NCBI RefSeq assembly: GCF_004005495.1
Contig: NZ_RZYA01000001.1
Span: 682,001-746,000, forward strand
DNA from: Streptomyces antnestii
Lineage (GTDB): Bacteria; Actinomycetota; Actinomycetes; Streptomycetales; Streptomycetaceae
DNA length: 64,000 nucleotides
Direction: 5' to 3'
The notes below the pieces were generated by a model that was given only the letters and a program-made list of their open reading frames with translations, did not search any database and was not told the DNA's origin. The position numbers and the translations under genes are program-made. Below, in pieces: positions 1 to 8,754 of the stretch. Numbering within the stretch: position 1 is the stretch's first letter; every line of letters starts with the position of its first letter.

Positions 1-62
1 CGGGGCCGTGAACCGGGCCGATGCTCAATCGGCAGCCGCAGTGCCATCGCGCAAGCTCGATG

Positions 63-1265
63 TCAGGACTTCCATCGCACCGGCAGCTGACGCGGGCCCC
101 GGATGAGCATGCCGTGGCGCCAGGTCAGGGCGGCCGGGTGGGCGTCGAGTGCGAGGTCGGGGCAGCGCTCCAGCAGGGCACGGATCGCGATCTGAGCCTC
201 CAGGCGGGCGAGTGGCGCGCCGAGGCAGTAGTGGATGCCGTGACCGAAGGCGACATGACCGCCCGCGGCCCGCCGGATGTCGAAGCGGCCGGGGTCGGGG
301 AAGCGCGCCGGGTCGTGGTTCGAGTCCGCCAGAGCCACGAGGACCAGCTCACCACCGCCGGGGATGACCGTGGTGCCGATCTCGACCGGCTCGGTGGTGA
401 ACCTGAACGTCGGCGTCTCCACCGGCCCGTCGTAGCGCAGCATCTCCTCCACCGCGCTGTCGATGAGCGTCATGTCCTCGCGCAGTGAGGCGAGTTGATC
501 GGGATGGGTCAGCAGGGCCAATACGCCGTTGGAGATCAGATTGACCGTGGTCTCATGCCCCGCGACAAGCAGCAGCCAGGCGGTACCGCGCAGTTCGTCC
601 GTGGACAGCCGGTCGCCGTCCTCGGCAGTGGTGCGGATCAGGGCGCTCATCAGGTCCTGGCCCGGGGCCAGTCGCTTGCGCTCCAGCAAGTCGACGAGAT
701 ATGCGGACGCCTCACCCGTCGCCGCCAGCCGCGCCCCCGGGTCGGGGTCGGTGAGGATCGTGCCGGTCCAGGCGCGGAACGCGGCCCGGTCCAGCATCGG
801 CACACCGAGCAGCTCGCAGATCACCGAGATCGGAAGCGGGAACGAGAGTGACTCGACGAGATCGGCCCGCCCTTCCGGAAGCGCCACCATCGCATCGAGC
901 AACTCGTTGGTGATCTGCCGCACCCGCGGCGAGAGCTGTTCGATCCGGCGCGGAGTGAACTCGCGGACGACCAGCTTGCGCAGCCGCTCATGGTCCGGTG
1001 GATCGGAGTTGAGCATGTGCGGTCCCGCAGACGGACTGGGGATCGGAAAGGAAGGCGAGGCGTTCTTCCACTGCTTGGACAACCGCGGATCCACCAGCGC
1101 GGCCCGGCCGGCCTCGTACCCGACCACGAGCCAGGCCTCCGTACCCTCCGGAATCCGCACCTTGTGCACGGGGCCGCGCTCCCGCAGCGCCGCGTAAACC
1201 GGATAGGGATCGCGGACGAAGTCCTCGCCCATCGCGACCAGATCGATCACCTCGGCTGCCGCCAT
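63..1265 (-). CDS. cytochrome P450
   Basis: A soluble bacterial class I cytochrome P450 of 400 residues, the usual length. The I-helix oxygen-binding motif AGHETT, the K-helix ExxR (EMLR) and the heme-ligand loop FGHGIHYCLGAPLAR with Cys at about residue 347 are all present, so it should be an active monooxygenase using separate ferredoxin and reductase partners; none is encoded beside it. The sequence LNSDPPDHERLRKLV is typical of actinomycete CYP105/107-like enzymes that oxidise natural products or xenobiotics. The substrate is unknown. It lies just after the terminator of the long operon to its right and is likely transcribed alone. The ATG at 1265 gives a full-length N-terminus. Confidence 0.93.
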   Translation of the reverse strand: MAAAEVIDLVAMGEDFVRDPYPVYAALRERGPVHKVRIPEGTEAWLVVGYEAGRAALVDPRLSKQWKNASPSFPIPSPSAGPHMLNSDPPDHERLRKLVVREFTPRRIEQLSPRVRQITNELLDAMVALPEGRADLVESLSFPLPISVICELLGVPMLDRAAFRAWTGTILTDPDPGARLAATGEASAYLVDLLERKRLAPGQDLMSALIRTTAEDGDRLSTDELRGTAWLLLVAGHETTVNLISNGVLALLTHPDQLASLREDMTLIDSAVEEMLRYDGPVETPTFRFTTEPVEIGTTVIPGGGELVLVALADSNHDPARFPDPGRFDIRRAAGGHVAFGHGIHYCLGAPLARLEAQIAIRALLERCPDLALDAHPAALTWRHGMLIRGPRQLPVRWKS

Positions 1266-1426
1266 CGCCTGCCCCCCCGTCTCCCGCTTCGCCCGACGCT
1301 AGCAGCGGGCGGTGCTTCGGCGAAGGACGCATTCAGCCGAACCGGGCCGGGAAAGACTGGCACCCCGCGCCCGGCGCTCGGCGTTCTCCGCCGCTCGTGA
1401 CCAGAGGCGGCCAGGCGGACGGCGGC

Positions 1427-1454
1427 ATGCCTGGTCAGCACGCTGACCAGGCAT
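1427..1454 (-). terminator. hairpin terminator of the opp/isomerase operon
   Basis: A perfect 13-bp inverted repeat (ATGCCTGGTCAGC at 1427-1439, its complement at 1442-1454) with a tiny loop lies 20 bases after the stop of the substrate-binding protein gene. There is no T tract, which is common for actinomycete terminators. It probably ends the nine-gene operon. Confidence 0.7.
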
Positions 1455-1474
1455 TTCGCTCGTTGCCGCCCCGA

Positions 1475-3037
1475 TTACCGGGCCATCCGCAGGAACCCGA
1501 CGTTGAAGTCCTGCTGCGTCGGCGAGAACGGGATGTTCCTGACCCGCCCGTCCGACAGGACGGTGATCGCCGGGTAGGCGATGTAGAGCAGGGCGTGATC
1601 GGCGAGGATCTTGTTCTGGGCCTTGGTGAAAGCCGCACACGCCTTGCTTGCGGTCGGAGCGGTGTTCCCCTCCTTCAGCCACCGGTCGACCTGCCGGTCG
1701 GCGTACCAGGTGTAGTTCGTCGACCCGGCGAAGGCCGAGTTGTACTCACGGTCCAGCTGCGGACCCGCCTCGGGGTAGGAGGCGAAGTCCCACGCGAGCG
1801 CGATGTCAGGCATCGTGGACTGCTTGGAGACGCGCGCCGAGTACTGAGGGAACGTCACCGCCTGGAGCTCCGCCTTGAGGCCGATCTTCTTCAGGGAGTC
1901 CTGGAGGATGGTGCCGGCCACGTTGAACTCGTCGACGGTCGGCTGGTAGGCGATCGTGACGGTCTTCCCCTCCACGCCGGCCTCGCGGATGAGGGCCTTC
2001 GCCCTGCCGAGGTCCTGTTTCGGCTTTCCCGCGTCGGCCCGGCAGGCGATCCCCTCGGGGAGCAGGGAATCCGCGATCTGGCCCTGGCCCCCGAGCGCGC
2101 TCGTCAGGTGTCCCTTGTAGTCGTAGGCGAGCTGGACGGCCTCGCGGACCTTGGGGTCGGCCGTGATGCCCCCCTTCATGTTCATCCACCCGTACGTCTC
2201 CCGGGGGACGGGCAGCCGCATGAACTTGAAATGGCCGTTCTTCCTGACCTGTTCGACGTCCGCGCCGGAGAGGCCGACCGTCAGGTCGATGTCCCCGGCC
2301 AGGAGTTCGTCGCGGCTGCCGCTGCGGTCCTCCTGCATGCGCAGGACGACCGCCTCCGGCCGGCCCTTGTCGAAGGCCCAGTAGTCGGCGGAGCGCTTCA
2401 GCCGGATCTCCTGGTTCGCCGTGTAATGGGCCATGGCGAACGGCCCCGACCCCGCCTCGTGCGTGGCCAGCCAGCCCTGGCCGTTGTCGGCGCCCTCGTG
2501 TTTCCCGACGAGTTGGGAATCGACGATGTAGAAGCGGCTCAGGGCGCCGACGAAGGTGAGGTCGTGTTCCTTCAGCGTGATGCGCACGTGGTCCGGGTCG
2601 ACGGCCTCGGCCGACACGTAGTTCGTGAGGAACGCCGCGACGCCCGACCCGATCTTCTTCGCGCGGTCCAGCGTGTACGCCACGTCGCGCGCGGTGAACG
2701 GGTTGCCGGAGTGGAAGGCCGCCCCGTCACGGAGGCGGAGCGTCAGATGGGTGGCGTCCGCGTCGAACTTCCAGGAGGTGGCGAGCTGGGGTACCAGCTT
2801 GCCGTTCGCGTCGTAGTTGACCAGACGGTCGTACATCGGGGCGAGATTGAAGTCGTTGTGTGCGTCCGACGCCTGGAGCGGGTCGAGTGTCTCGGCGATG
2901 TTCGAGGTACCGATGACGATCTGCGACGCGCCTCCCTTCCCCGAGTTCGGTGCCTGCATGTTGCACGAGGCCAGGGCGAGTGTTCCCCCGAGGGCGATCA
3001 CGCCGGCCTTGAAGGCTCTGGAGAGCGGCCAGTCCAT
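1475..3037 (-). CDS. ABC transporter substrate-binding lipoprotein, family 5 (peptide/nickel/opine type)
   Basis: A 520-residue extracytoplasmic binding protein (SBP_bac_5 family). The N-terminus is a short lipoprotein signal ending in the lipobox LALASC with the lipidated Cys at residue 25, so it is tethered to the outer face of the membrane. The phrase ETLDPLQASDAHNDF and the stretch PFTARDVAYTLDRAKKIG are family hallmarks. It is the last gene of the minus-strand operon whose first four genes encode the matching permeases and ATPases, separated from the preceding M24 gene by about 70 bp. The ATG at 3037 has a good AAGGGA ribosome site five bases upstream. The ligand is not evident; the operon context suggests a modified sugar, glycoside or small peptide-like molecule. 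Confidence 0.92.
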   Translation of the reverse strand: MDWPLSRAFKAGVIALGGTLALASCNMQAPNSGKGGASQIVIGTSNIAETLDPLQASDAHNDFNLAPMYDRLVNYDANGKLVPQLATSWKFDADATHLTLRLRDGAAFHSGNPFTARDVAYTLDRAKKIGSGVAAFLTNYVSAEAVDPDHVRITLKEHDLTFVGALSRFYIVDSQLVGKHEGADNGQGWLATHEAGSGPFAMAHYTANQEIRLKRSADYWAFDKGRPEAVVLRMQEDRSGSRDELLAGDIDLTVGLSGADVEQVRKNGHFKFMRLPVPRETYGWMNMKGGITADPKVREAVQLAYDYKGHLTSALGGQGQIADSLLPEGIACRADAGKPKQDLGRAKALIREAGVEGKTVTIAYQPTVDEFNVAGTILQDSLKKIGLKAELQAVTFPQYSARVSKQSTMPDIALAWDFASYPEAGPQLDREYNSAFAGSTNYTWYADRQVDRWLKEGNTAPTASKACAAFTKAQNKILADHALLYIAYPAITVLSDGRVRNIPFSPTQQDFNVGFLRMAR

Positions 3038-3106
3038 TGGTGTCCCTTCGTCCCTTCGTCAGAGGTTCCTTGATCAGGTGCCGTCGCGTTCCGTCGAGCG
3101 CCGGCG

Positions 3107-4342
3107 TCAGACCACGTTCAGCCGGTTCGGGACGCTGTTCAGCTCCTCGGGACCGTTCGGGGTGAGCAGGACGGTGCCGCCCACGCAGACACGCTGACCG
3201 TCGCGCAGTGCGTTCGGTTCGAAGGCGAACGCATGCCCCTCCCGGATCACGAAGTCGCCGTCGAGGGCGTGGCCCGAGGGCAGCTTCTCCAGGTGCTGGA
3301 GCGCGGGGTCGACGCCCGGATCGATCCGGGTCGCACCGTTGTAGATCGGCGACACCGTCTGCACCATCGGGCCGGTGTTCCAGGTGCGCGAGCGCCGCAG
3401 CGGCTCCTCCATGACCGCCGCCAGCTCGGAGAACCGCAGACCGGGCGTGAGCGCGTCGAGGCCGGCCCGGTAGGACTCCAGGCAGACCTCCTCCAACTCG
3501 CGCAGCAGCGGGCTCGGTTCGCCGAACGACACGTCGATCTGCTGCTGCGACTCCTGACCCCCGTAGAAGGCGAAGATCTCGGCGGCGATCGTGTCGCCCT
3601 TACGCGGTACGTGCGGTGCGCCGCCCATCTCGAACCACTCGGGGACCGACCACGCGAACATGCTCGCGCCGGCCCGCTCCAGCATGAACGGCCACCGCAC
3701 CCACCCGCCGCCGGAGATGACGGCGTGGAACGCCGCCGCCGCGATCTCGTGCTCGTTGCCGCCCGCGCGGGCCGTGTCCACGAACGCCTGACACGCCCGC
3801 TCACCGAGAGCGGCGGCCTTGCGGAGCAGCACCTGCTCCTCCGGGCTCTTGAGGATCACGAGGGACTCGTACGCGGCGGCGGTGTCGACCCAGCGGACGT
3901 CGGGCAGCAGCTCCATGACCCGGGACCAGGTCGTGTACGAGATGGTGCCGGCGGACTCACCGACGAACCTGCCCGTCAGTCCCACGACTCCGAGCCGGCT
4001 CCGGTCGAGCCCCCGCTCCCGGAGCACGGCCGCCAGGTTCGCCGGTCCGTCTCCGTGCCTCCAGTCCCCGGCCCAGCGCTCCCACCGGGAACCCTGCGCG
4101 TCGAACCGGTCGAGCGGAACGTCCCCGGTGAACACGCTCGGGTCGTCGTTCCGGGTGAGGAGGACGATCGTGCGGCGGGCCTCGTTGGTGAGGTAGGAGT
4201 CCGCGTTGTCCCGGCCGGTCCCGAACACGACGATGCCCTCGATCTCGTGCTCCTTGAGCAGGCCGCGCACGGCAGCCCAGCGCCGGTCGCGCTCCTGGAG
4301 GCTCAGCGTCGGGTAGGCCGTGTCGGCCGCGATGTCGGTCAT
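3107..4342 (-). CDS. M24 (pita-bread fold) family protein, likely not a metallopeptidase
   Basis: A 411-residue M24-family protein. The open frame runs upstream to 4819, but that part is a shadow of the next gene; the ATG at 4342 overlaps its stop by 4 bp. The N-terminal creatinase-like domain is followed by the M24 domain from about residue 165. The five canonical metal ligands D-D-H-E-E look mostly lost: the first Asp position reads AAEIF, the second falls in QESQQQIDVS, the GHGIG/HE region reads NTGPMVQTVSPIYNGAT, FAFEP keeps one Glu, and the last Glu position reads CVGGTVLL. Such changes occur in M24 relatives with other chemistry (creatinase, DMSP lyase DddP). It probably acts on the imported substrate of this operon in the cytoplasm, as a lyase or hydrolase. 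The exact reaction is unknown. Confidence 0.85.
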   Translation of the reverse strand: MTDIAADTAYPTLSLQERDRRWAAVRGLLKEHEIEGIVVFGTGRDNADSYLTNEARRTIVLLTRNDDPSVFTGDVPLDRFDAQGSRWERWAGDWRHGDGPANLAAVLRERGLDRSRLGVVGLTGRFVGESAGTISYTTWSRVMELLPDVRWVDTAAAYESLVILKSPEEQVLLRKAAALGERACQAFVDTARAGGNEHEIAAAAFHAVISGGGWVRWPFMLERAGASMFAWSVPEWFEMGGAPHVPRKGDTIAAEIFAFYGGQESQQQIDVSFGEPSPLLRELEEVCLESYRAGLDALTPGLRFSELAAVMEEPLRRSRTWNTGPMVQTVSPIYNGATRIDPGVDPALQHLEKLPSGHALDGDFVIREGHAFAFEPNALRDGQRVCVGGTVLLTPNGPEELNSVPNRLNVV

Positions 4343-5412
4343 GCTGTCCAACTCCTGTCCGGGGTGGGTTCCTGTCCGGCCGTGCGGGCGAGGATCTGCC
4401 GAAGGTGCTGTGCGCTGCGGTCGATGAAGGCGAGGGATTCGGGTTCGCCGACCGCGCGGTGGAGCTGCTCCCGGGAGGCTGCCGCGCCGTCCGAGACGCG
4501 ATCGGCGTAGAGGGTGGTCAGACGGACGACCTCGAAGGCCTCGGCGAGGGTGAGATCGGGATGGCCCTCCTGCCAGACGGGGTCGTAGAGCTGCAGCTCC
4601 ATCTCGCCGCGGGTGCTCTCGACGATGCCCTCGACCGACAGCATCAGGTCGTGCCCCGCGAGCGGCGCGAGCAGGCGGTCCCAGTCGAGGACGCCCTCGC
4701 CCACCGGCACGAGCTGCCGCGCGATTCCGGCCGGGGTGAAGAAGAGGGCCGCGTCGCGGATGTGGGTGGCCCGGATGTAGGGGGCTGCTCGCTCCACGGC
4801 CGCGACGGGGTCCTCGCACCGCATCAGCACGTTCGCGGTGTCGAAGGTGATGCCGACGACGTCGGGCCCGACCGCCTCCACCAGGCGCACCAGCTCGAAA
4901 GTGGTGATCTCCTCGTGCGTCTCGATGTTGAGGTGCACCCCGAGGTCACGCAGCACGGGCGCGAGCTTGTGCAGAAAGCGCTCGGTGGCGGCGAGTTGCT
5001 CGTCCCATCCGACGTCGGTGCGGAAGCGGTCGTAGGCGTACCGGTCCGGCAGACGGAACTGGTAGTTGGCCGTGGCCGTCCACAGTTCGCGGATCCCGGC
5101 CGAGGCCGCGACCTCGATCATGCGCCGCATCCCCCGCAGGTAGTCGCCGTCGCCGAGTGCGCGGATCTCGGGCGTCTCGGGGGTGGCGAACGGGTTGACC
5201 TTGCCGACCCCCGCCTCGACGCGCTGGCCGAGATCGTGGGCCGCCCGCATCACCTCCTTGACCTCGGCCGGCTCCAGGTCCGGGCTGAGCTCCAGGACGG
5301 AACGGAAGTAGACACCTTCGAGCCCGCGGTCCGCGGCACGCTCGAGGACAGCGACCGCCGGGCGGCCGCGCACGACACCGAACTTCGAGCTGTCGACCCC
5401 GATACGCAGCAT
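4339..5412 (-). CDS. sugar phosphate isomerase/epimerase-like TIM-barrel protein (copy 2)
   Basis: A 357-residue AP-endonuclease-2/xylose-isomerase-like TIM barrel. The metal-binding positions are visible in order: Glu in NIETHEEI, Asp in TFDTANV, His in ATHIRDA and Glu in LSVEGI. It is clearly paralogous to the gene at 6812-7939: both share YDRFRTDV/FDRFRTDV, THEEITTFE and the same barrel order. The BBE-type oxidoreductase gene lies between the pair. Family members epimerise or isomerise keto sugars, or deglycosylate oxidised C-glycosides (CarC-like). A role in processing an oxidised sugar or glycoside made by the neighbouring flavoenzyme is an inference. The start at 5412 lies 6 bp after the oxidoreductase stop. 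Confidence 0.88.
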   Translation of the reverse strand: MLRIGVDSSKFGVVRGRPAVAVLERAADRGLEGVYFRSVLELSPDLEPAEVKEVMRAAHDLGQRVEAGVGKVNPFATPETPEIRALGDGDYLRGMRRMIEVAASAGIRELWTATANYQFRLPDRYAYDRFRTDVGWDEQLAATERFLHKLAPVLRDLGVHLNIETHEEITTFELVRLVEAVGPDVVGITFDTANVLMRCEDPVAAVERAAPYIRATHIRDAALFFTPAGIARQLVPVGEGVLDWDRLLAPLAGHDLMLSVEGIVESTRGEMELQLYDPVWQEGHPDLTLAEAFEVVRLTTLYADRVSDGAAASREQLHRAVGEPESLAFIDRSAQHLRQILARTAGQEPTPDRSWTA

Positions 5413-5418
5413 CTCGTC

Positions 5419-6861
5419 CTACGCTCCCGCCCGGTCGGCGCCGGCCGCGGCGAGGTCGAGGTCGACCAGGCCGTGGTCGAAGACGTTGTTCGGGTCGAAC
5501 GTCGCCTTCGCCTTCGCCAGGCGCTCGTATTTGTCGCCGTAGATCTCGCGGCCGCGGCCGGCGTCGCCGCGCTCGGAGGTGAAGTTGACGTAGGTGCCGT
5601 GTTCCCACGCGCCGACCGCGGCGCTGAACCGCTTGACCCAGGCGACGAGTTCGGGGCGCTCGTCCGGGTACTCCCAGTCGGCGCCGATGTTTCCGGCCCA
5701 CCGGGAGTGGATGTCGGTCGTGGAGTCGTTGCTGTGGTCCCGTGGGTGGATCCGGCCCGCGATGAGCTCGAACGGGCACATGACCTGGTGGGCTATGTGC
5801 GCGCTGGAGTTGAGCGAGCGGCCCGGGTAGGCGTCCGCGTGCTCGATGACGATGTCGAGGAGTTCGTCGGGCATCTCGCGGAAGGCGACGTGCCGCCAGT
5901 AGTGGCAGATCCCGTAGCGGAACTCGTCGTCGGTCGAGTGCTGCAGCGTGACGTGGGGGAACGTGCTGACGCGCTCGTAGACGGGGGTTCCGGTCCCGAA
6001 CATCGGCTTGCTCAGCTCGGGCTCGCCCGCCGGGTCGCCGTAGGTGACGGTCGCGACGGACACGACGGGCCGGCCGCGGTGCTCGCGGGGCAGCTGGGAC
6101 CAGTACGCGGGAGCACGGTAGAGCCGGACGTAGGAGGTGACGTTGTCCGGCATGCCCGGGCCGAGATCGCGGAACCGGCGCAGGATCTCCTTGCGGTTCT
6201 CCGCCGGGTAGAGGGCGAGGCGCACGGTGGCGAGGCCGGGGAGGTCGACGTAGTCGAAGACGAACTCCGTCGCGATGCCGAAGTTGTGGCCCGCGCCCTT
6301 CAGCGCCCAGAACAGCTCGGGCTCGTTGTCCGCGTCGACCCTGCGGACGACGCCGTCGGCGGTGACGAGTTCCACCTCGCGGAGGAAGTCGACGGTCGAG
6401 CCGAACATGCGCGACAGATAGCCGGTACCGCCACCGAACGTCAGACCGGCGACCCCCGTGTGGGACACCACACCGGCCGGGAGCGCGATGCCGTACGGCT
6501 CGGCCGCCCGGTCGACGTCGCCCCACCGGCAGCCGGCTCCCACGGTGATCGTGCGGGCGGCCGTGTCGATCGTGACGTGGCGCATGAGTCCCGTGTCGAT
6601 CAGGACGGCGTCGTCGGACACGCTCGTCCCGGCGAGATTGTGACCGCCGCCGCGCACCGTCAACGGGACCTGGTGGGCGCGGCACCAGCGCAGCGCCGCC
6701 GCGGCGTGCTCCGCCGTCGTGCACCGGACGACGGCCGCCGGACGCTGGTCGACGTCGGCGTTCCACACCCGGCGCAGCGTTTCGTACCCAGGCGCCCCCG
6801 GCAGGACGACGTCACAGTCGACCGCCTCGACGAGACCCATCAGCTCGGGCTTCTGCAGCAT
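5419..6861 (-). CDS. FAD-binding oxidoreductase, berberine-bridge (BBE/FAD_binding_4) type
   Basis: A 480-residue flavoprotein of the PCMH/vanillyl-alcohol oxidase superfamily with a C-terminal BBE segment (NVFDHGL near the end). The His in VRGGGHNLAG at about residue 70 is the usual covalent FAD anchor. The second anchor Cys of bicovalent members is not seen: that loop reads SHTGVAGLTFGGGTGY. No signal peptide, so it is cytoplasmic. Relatives oxidise sugar hydroxyls, amines or benzylic positions with oxygen. It is sandwiched between two paralogous TIM-barrel genes. The ATG at 6861 is supported by a GGAGG site nine bases upstream, although it overlaps the preceding gene by 50 bp. Confidence 0.88.
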   Translation of the reverse strand: MLQKPELMGLVEAVDCDVVLPGAPGYETLRRVWNADVDQRPAAVVRCTTAEHAAAALRWCRAHQVPLTVRGGGHNLAGTSVSDDAVLIDTGLMRHVTIDTAARTITVGAGCRWGDVDRAAEPYGIALPAGVVSHTGVAGLTFGGGTGYLSRMFGSTVDFLREVELVTADGVVRRVDADNEPELFWALKGAGHNFGIATEFVFDYVDLPGLATVRLALYPAENRKEILRRFRDLGPGMPDNVTSYVRLYRAPAYWSQLPREHRGRPVVSVATVTYGDPAGEPELSKPMFGTGTPVYERVSTFPHVTLQHSTDDEFRYGICHYWRHVAFREMPDELLDIVIEHADAYPGRSLNSSAHIAHQVMCPFELIAGRIHPRDHSNDSTTDIHSRWAGNIGADWEYPDERPELVAWVKRFSAAVGAWEHGTYVNFTSERGDAGRGREIYGDKYERLAKAKATFDPNNVFDHGLVDLDLAAAGADRAGA

Positions 6862-7939
6862 TGCTGTTGTCCTCCAGATCTCGGGATGGTGCTCCGGAAC
6901 AGCTCGCGACCCGGGCCCTGAGCGCGCTCAGGGATTCCGTGAGGAACCGGCGGTGGTCGGCGGCCCGGGGCGGTGACGAGCGCAGCGAGGCGAGGCTCGG
7001 GGCGCGGCCGGTCGCCACCAGGTCGTCGAAGCCGGCCGCCAGTGCGTGCAGGGCCGCGGCGTCGGCGTCGGTCATGTCAGGGTGCGCGGCGCGCCAGTCC
7101 GGGTCGTCGGGGCACAGCAGCATCTCCGCCCGCGAGCCGCCGATCCCCTCGATGACGAGGTCGAGGCCGGGTCTGGCGGCGAGGACACACCCCAGCAGAT
7201 CGGGCCAGTCGATGACGCCCCGGCCCACCGGTGCGAGGAACCTGGCCGGCCCCGCCCCGGTCGGGACGAGTACCGCGTCGCGCAGGTGGGTCATGTTGAC
7301 GTACGGAGCGACGCGCCGCACCGCGTCCGGGACCAACTCACCCCGGACGGGCAGGTTCGCGGGGTCCAGGCAGACGCCCAGGACGTCCGGGCCGATCTCC
7401 TCGACGAGCCGGAGGATCTCGAAGGTCGTGATCTCCTCGTGCGTCTCGAGGTTGATCCGCACTCCCGCGGCGCGCAGCGACGGGGCCAGCAGCCGGAGGA
7501 ACCGGGCGGTCGCCTCCAGCTGGTGGGGCCATTCGACGTCGGTGCGGAAGCGGTCGAAGCAGAAGGGCGCGGGCAGTTCGTGCTGGTAACCCCCGGTCGC
7601 GGTCCACGCCTCGGTCCAGCCGTGATCGGCACAGATGCCGATCATCCGTTCCATGCCGGCGAGGTAGCTGCCGCCACCCAGGTCCCGCACGCGCGGCAGT
7701 TCGGCCGTCATATAGGGGTTGACCTTGCCGAGGCCCATCTGGACGAACATCCCCCGCCGCGCGGCCTCTTCGGCGAACTCGCCGATCGCGCCGCCGTCCA
7801 GCGTGGGGAACGCCTCGTCGAGCGTGCGCACGAGGACTCCCTCGAAGCCGAGGTCGCGCAGTTCCGCCAGCGTCCGGACCGGGTCGCCCAAGAAGGAGGT
7901 GCCGTCCCTGAACTTCACGTCGGCGCCGATCCGGTTCAT
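6812..7939 (-). CDS. sugar phosphate isomerase/epimerase-like TIM-barrel protein (copy 1)
   Basis: A 375-residue TIM-barrel protein and paralogue of the 4339-5412 product. Metal ligands are conserved: Glu in NLETHEEI, Asp in CLDPANL, His in MTHLRDA, Glu in VIEGIG. The frame extends upstream to 8110 inside the ATPase gene; the ATG at 7939 (MNRIGADVKF) overlaps that gene's stop by 4 bp and matches the start of its paralogue. Retention of two related isomerase-like enzymes in one transport operon suggests two consecutive or alternative steps on related substrates. The substrate is not identified. Confidence 0.87.
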   Translation of the reverse strand: MNRIGADVKFRDGTSFLGDPVRTLAELRDLGFEGVLVRTLDEAFPTLDGGAIGEFAEEAARRGMFVQMGLGKVNPYMTAELPRVRDLGGGSYLAGMERMIGICADHGWTEAWTATGGYQHELPAPFCFDRFRTDVEWPHQLEATARFLRLLAPSLRAAGVRINLETHEEITTFEILRLVEEIGPDVLGVCLDPANLPVRGELVPDAVRRVAPYVNMTHLRDAVLVPTGAGPARFLAPVGRGVIDWPDLLGCVLAARPGLDLVIEGIGGSRAEMLLCPDDPDWRAAHPDMTDADAAALHALAAGFDDLVATGRAPSLASLRSSPPRAADHRRFLTESLSALRARVASCSGAPSRDLEDNSNAAEARADGSRRGGRL

Positions 7940-8754
7940 CGCGCCGCCTCCTGCCGCCGCGCCCGTCGCGCGCGTTCGGCCGCGGGGTCCGGCAGCGGAA
8001 CGGCCTCCATGAGGGCTCGCGTGTACGGGGCCTGCGGATCGTCGTAGATCGCGGGGACGTCGCCCGCTTCGGCGATGACCCCGCGGTCGAGGACCACGAG
8101 GCGGGTGCACAGGTACTTCACGACGGCGAGGTCGTGCGACACGAAGAGCACCGTCAGGTCGAGGCGGCGCTGCATGTCCTTGACCAGGTTGAGCACCTGG
8201 GCCTGGACCGACACGTCCAGGGCGGACACCGGCTCGTCGCAGAGGAGAACCCGGGGTCCGACCACCAGCGAGCGGACGATCGCGATCCGCTGTCGTTGTC
8301 CGCCCGAGAAGTCGCGCGGATACCTGGCCAGGTGCTCCGGGAGGAGGCCGACCAGGTGGATCAGCTCGTTGATCCGGTCGCGGCGCTCGCGCGCGGAGAA
8401 CCCGCCGATCACCAGCATCGGCTCTTCGAGGATCTGTCCGACGGTCATCCGGGGATCGAGGCTCGAGTACGGGTCCTGGAAGACCAGCTGGATCTCGCGC
8501 CGGTACCGTCGCAGTTCGGCCTTCGAGGCCGCAGCGGGGTTGATGCCGTCGTAGGTGATCTCGCCGGAGTCCTCCTTCTCCAGGCCGACCAGACAGCGGA
8601 TGATCGTGGACTTCCCGGATCCGGACTCGCCGACCAGACCGAGGATCTCGCCCTGTCGCACGTCGAACGAGACGTCGTCGAGCGCCTGGTGGACGCCGTG
8701 TCCACGGCCGAAGCGCTTGCGCAGCCCGGCCACGCGCAGCAACACCTCAGGCAT
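7936..8754 (-). CDS. oppF: oligopeptide-type ABC transporter ATP-binding protein
   Basis: A 272-residue ABC ATPase of the Opp/Dpp F type. Walker A is GESGSGKST, the signature is FSGGQRQRIAI, Walker B is VLLCDEPVSALD and the switch His is in VSHDLAV. The C-terminal YDDPQAPYTRALMEAVP segment is the typical oligopeptide-transporter extension. It pairs with the preceding ATPase gene, which it overlaps by 8 bp, to form the cytoplasmic motor of this importer. The gene symbol denotes family position only; the substrate need not be a peptide. Confidence 0.93.
   Translation of the reverse strand: MPEVLLRVAGLRKRFGRGHGVHQALDDVSFDVRQGEILGLVGESGSGKSTIIRCLVGLEKEDSGEITYDGINPAAASKAELRRYRREIQLVFQDPYSSLDPRMTVGQILEEPMLVIGGFSARERRDRINELIHLVGLLPEHLARYPRDFSGGQRQRIAIVRSLVVGPRVLLCDEPVSALDVSVQAQVLNLVKDMQRRLDLTVLFVSHDLAVVKYLCTRLVVLDRGVIAEAGDVPAIYDDPQAPYTRALMEAVPLPDPAAERARRARRQEAAR

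Noticed and set aside
1397..3073. 558-codon open frame on the plus strand
   Set aside because: Antisense to the substrate-binding protein gene; composition is a GC-skew shadow and there is no recognisable domain.
4405..6921. 838-codon plus-strand frame
   Set aside because: Spans the antisense of three well-supported genes; Arg/Asp/Val-rich shadow sequence.
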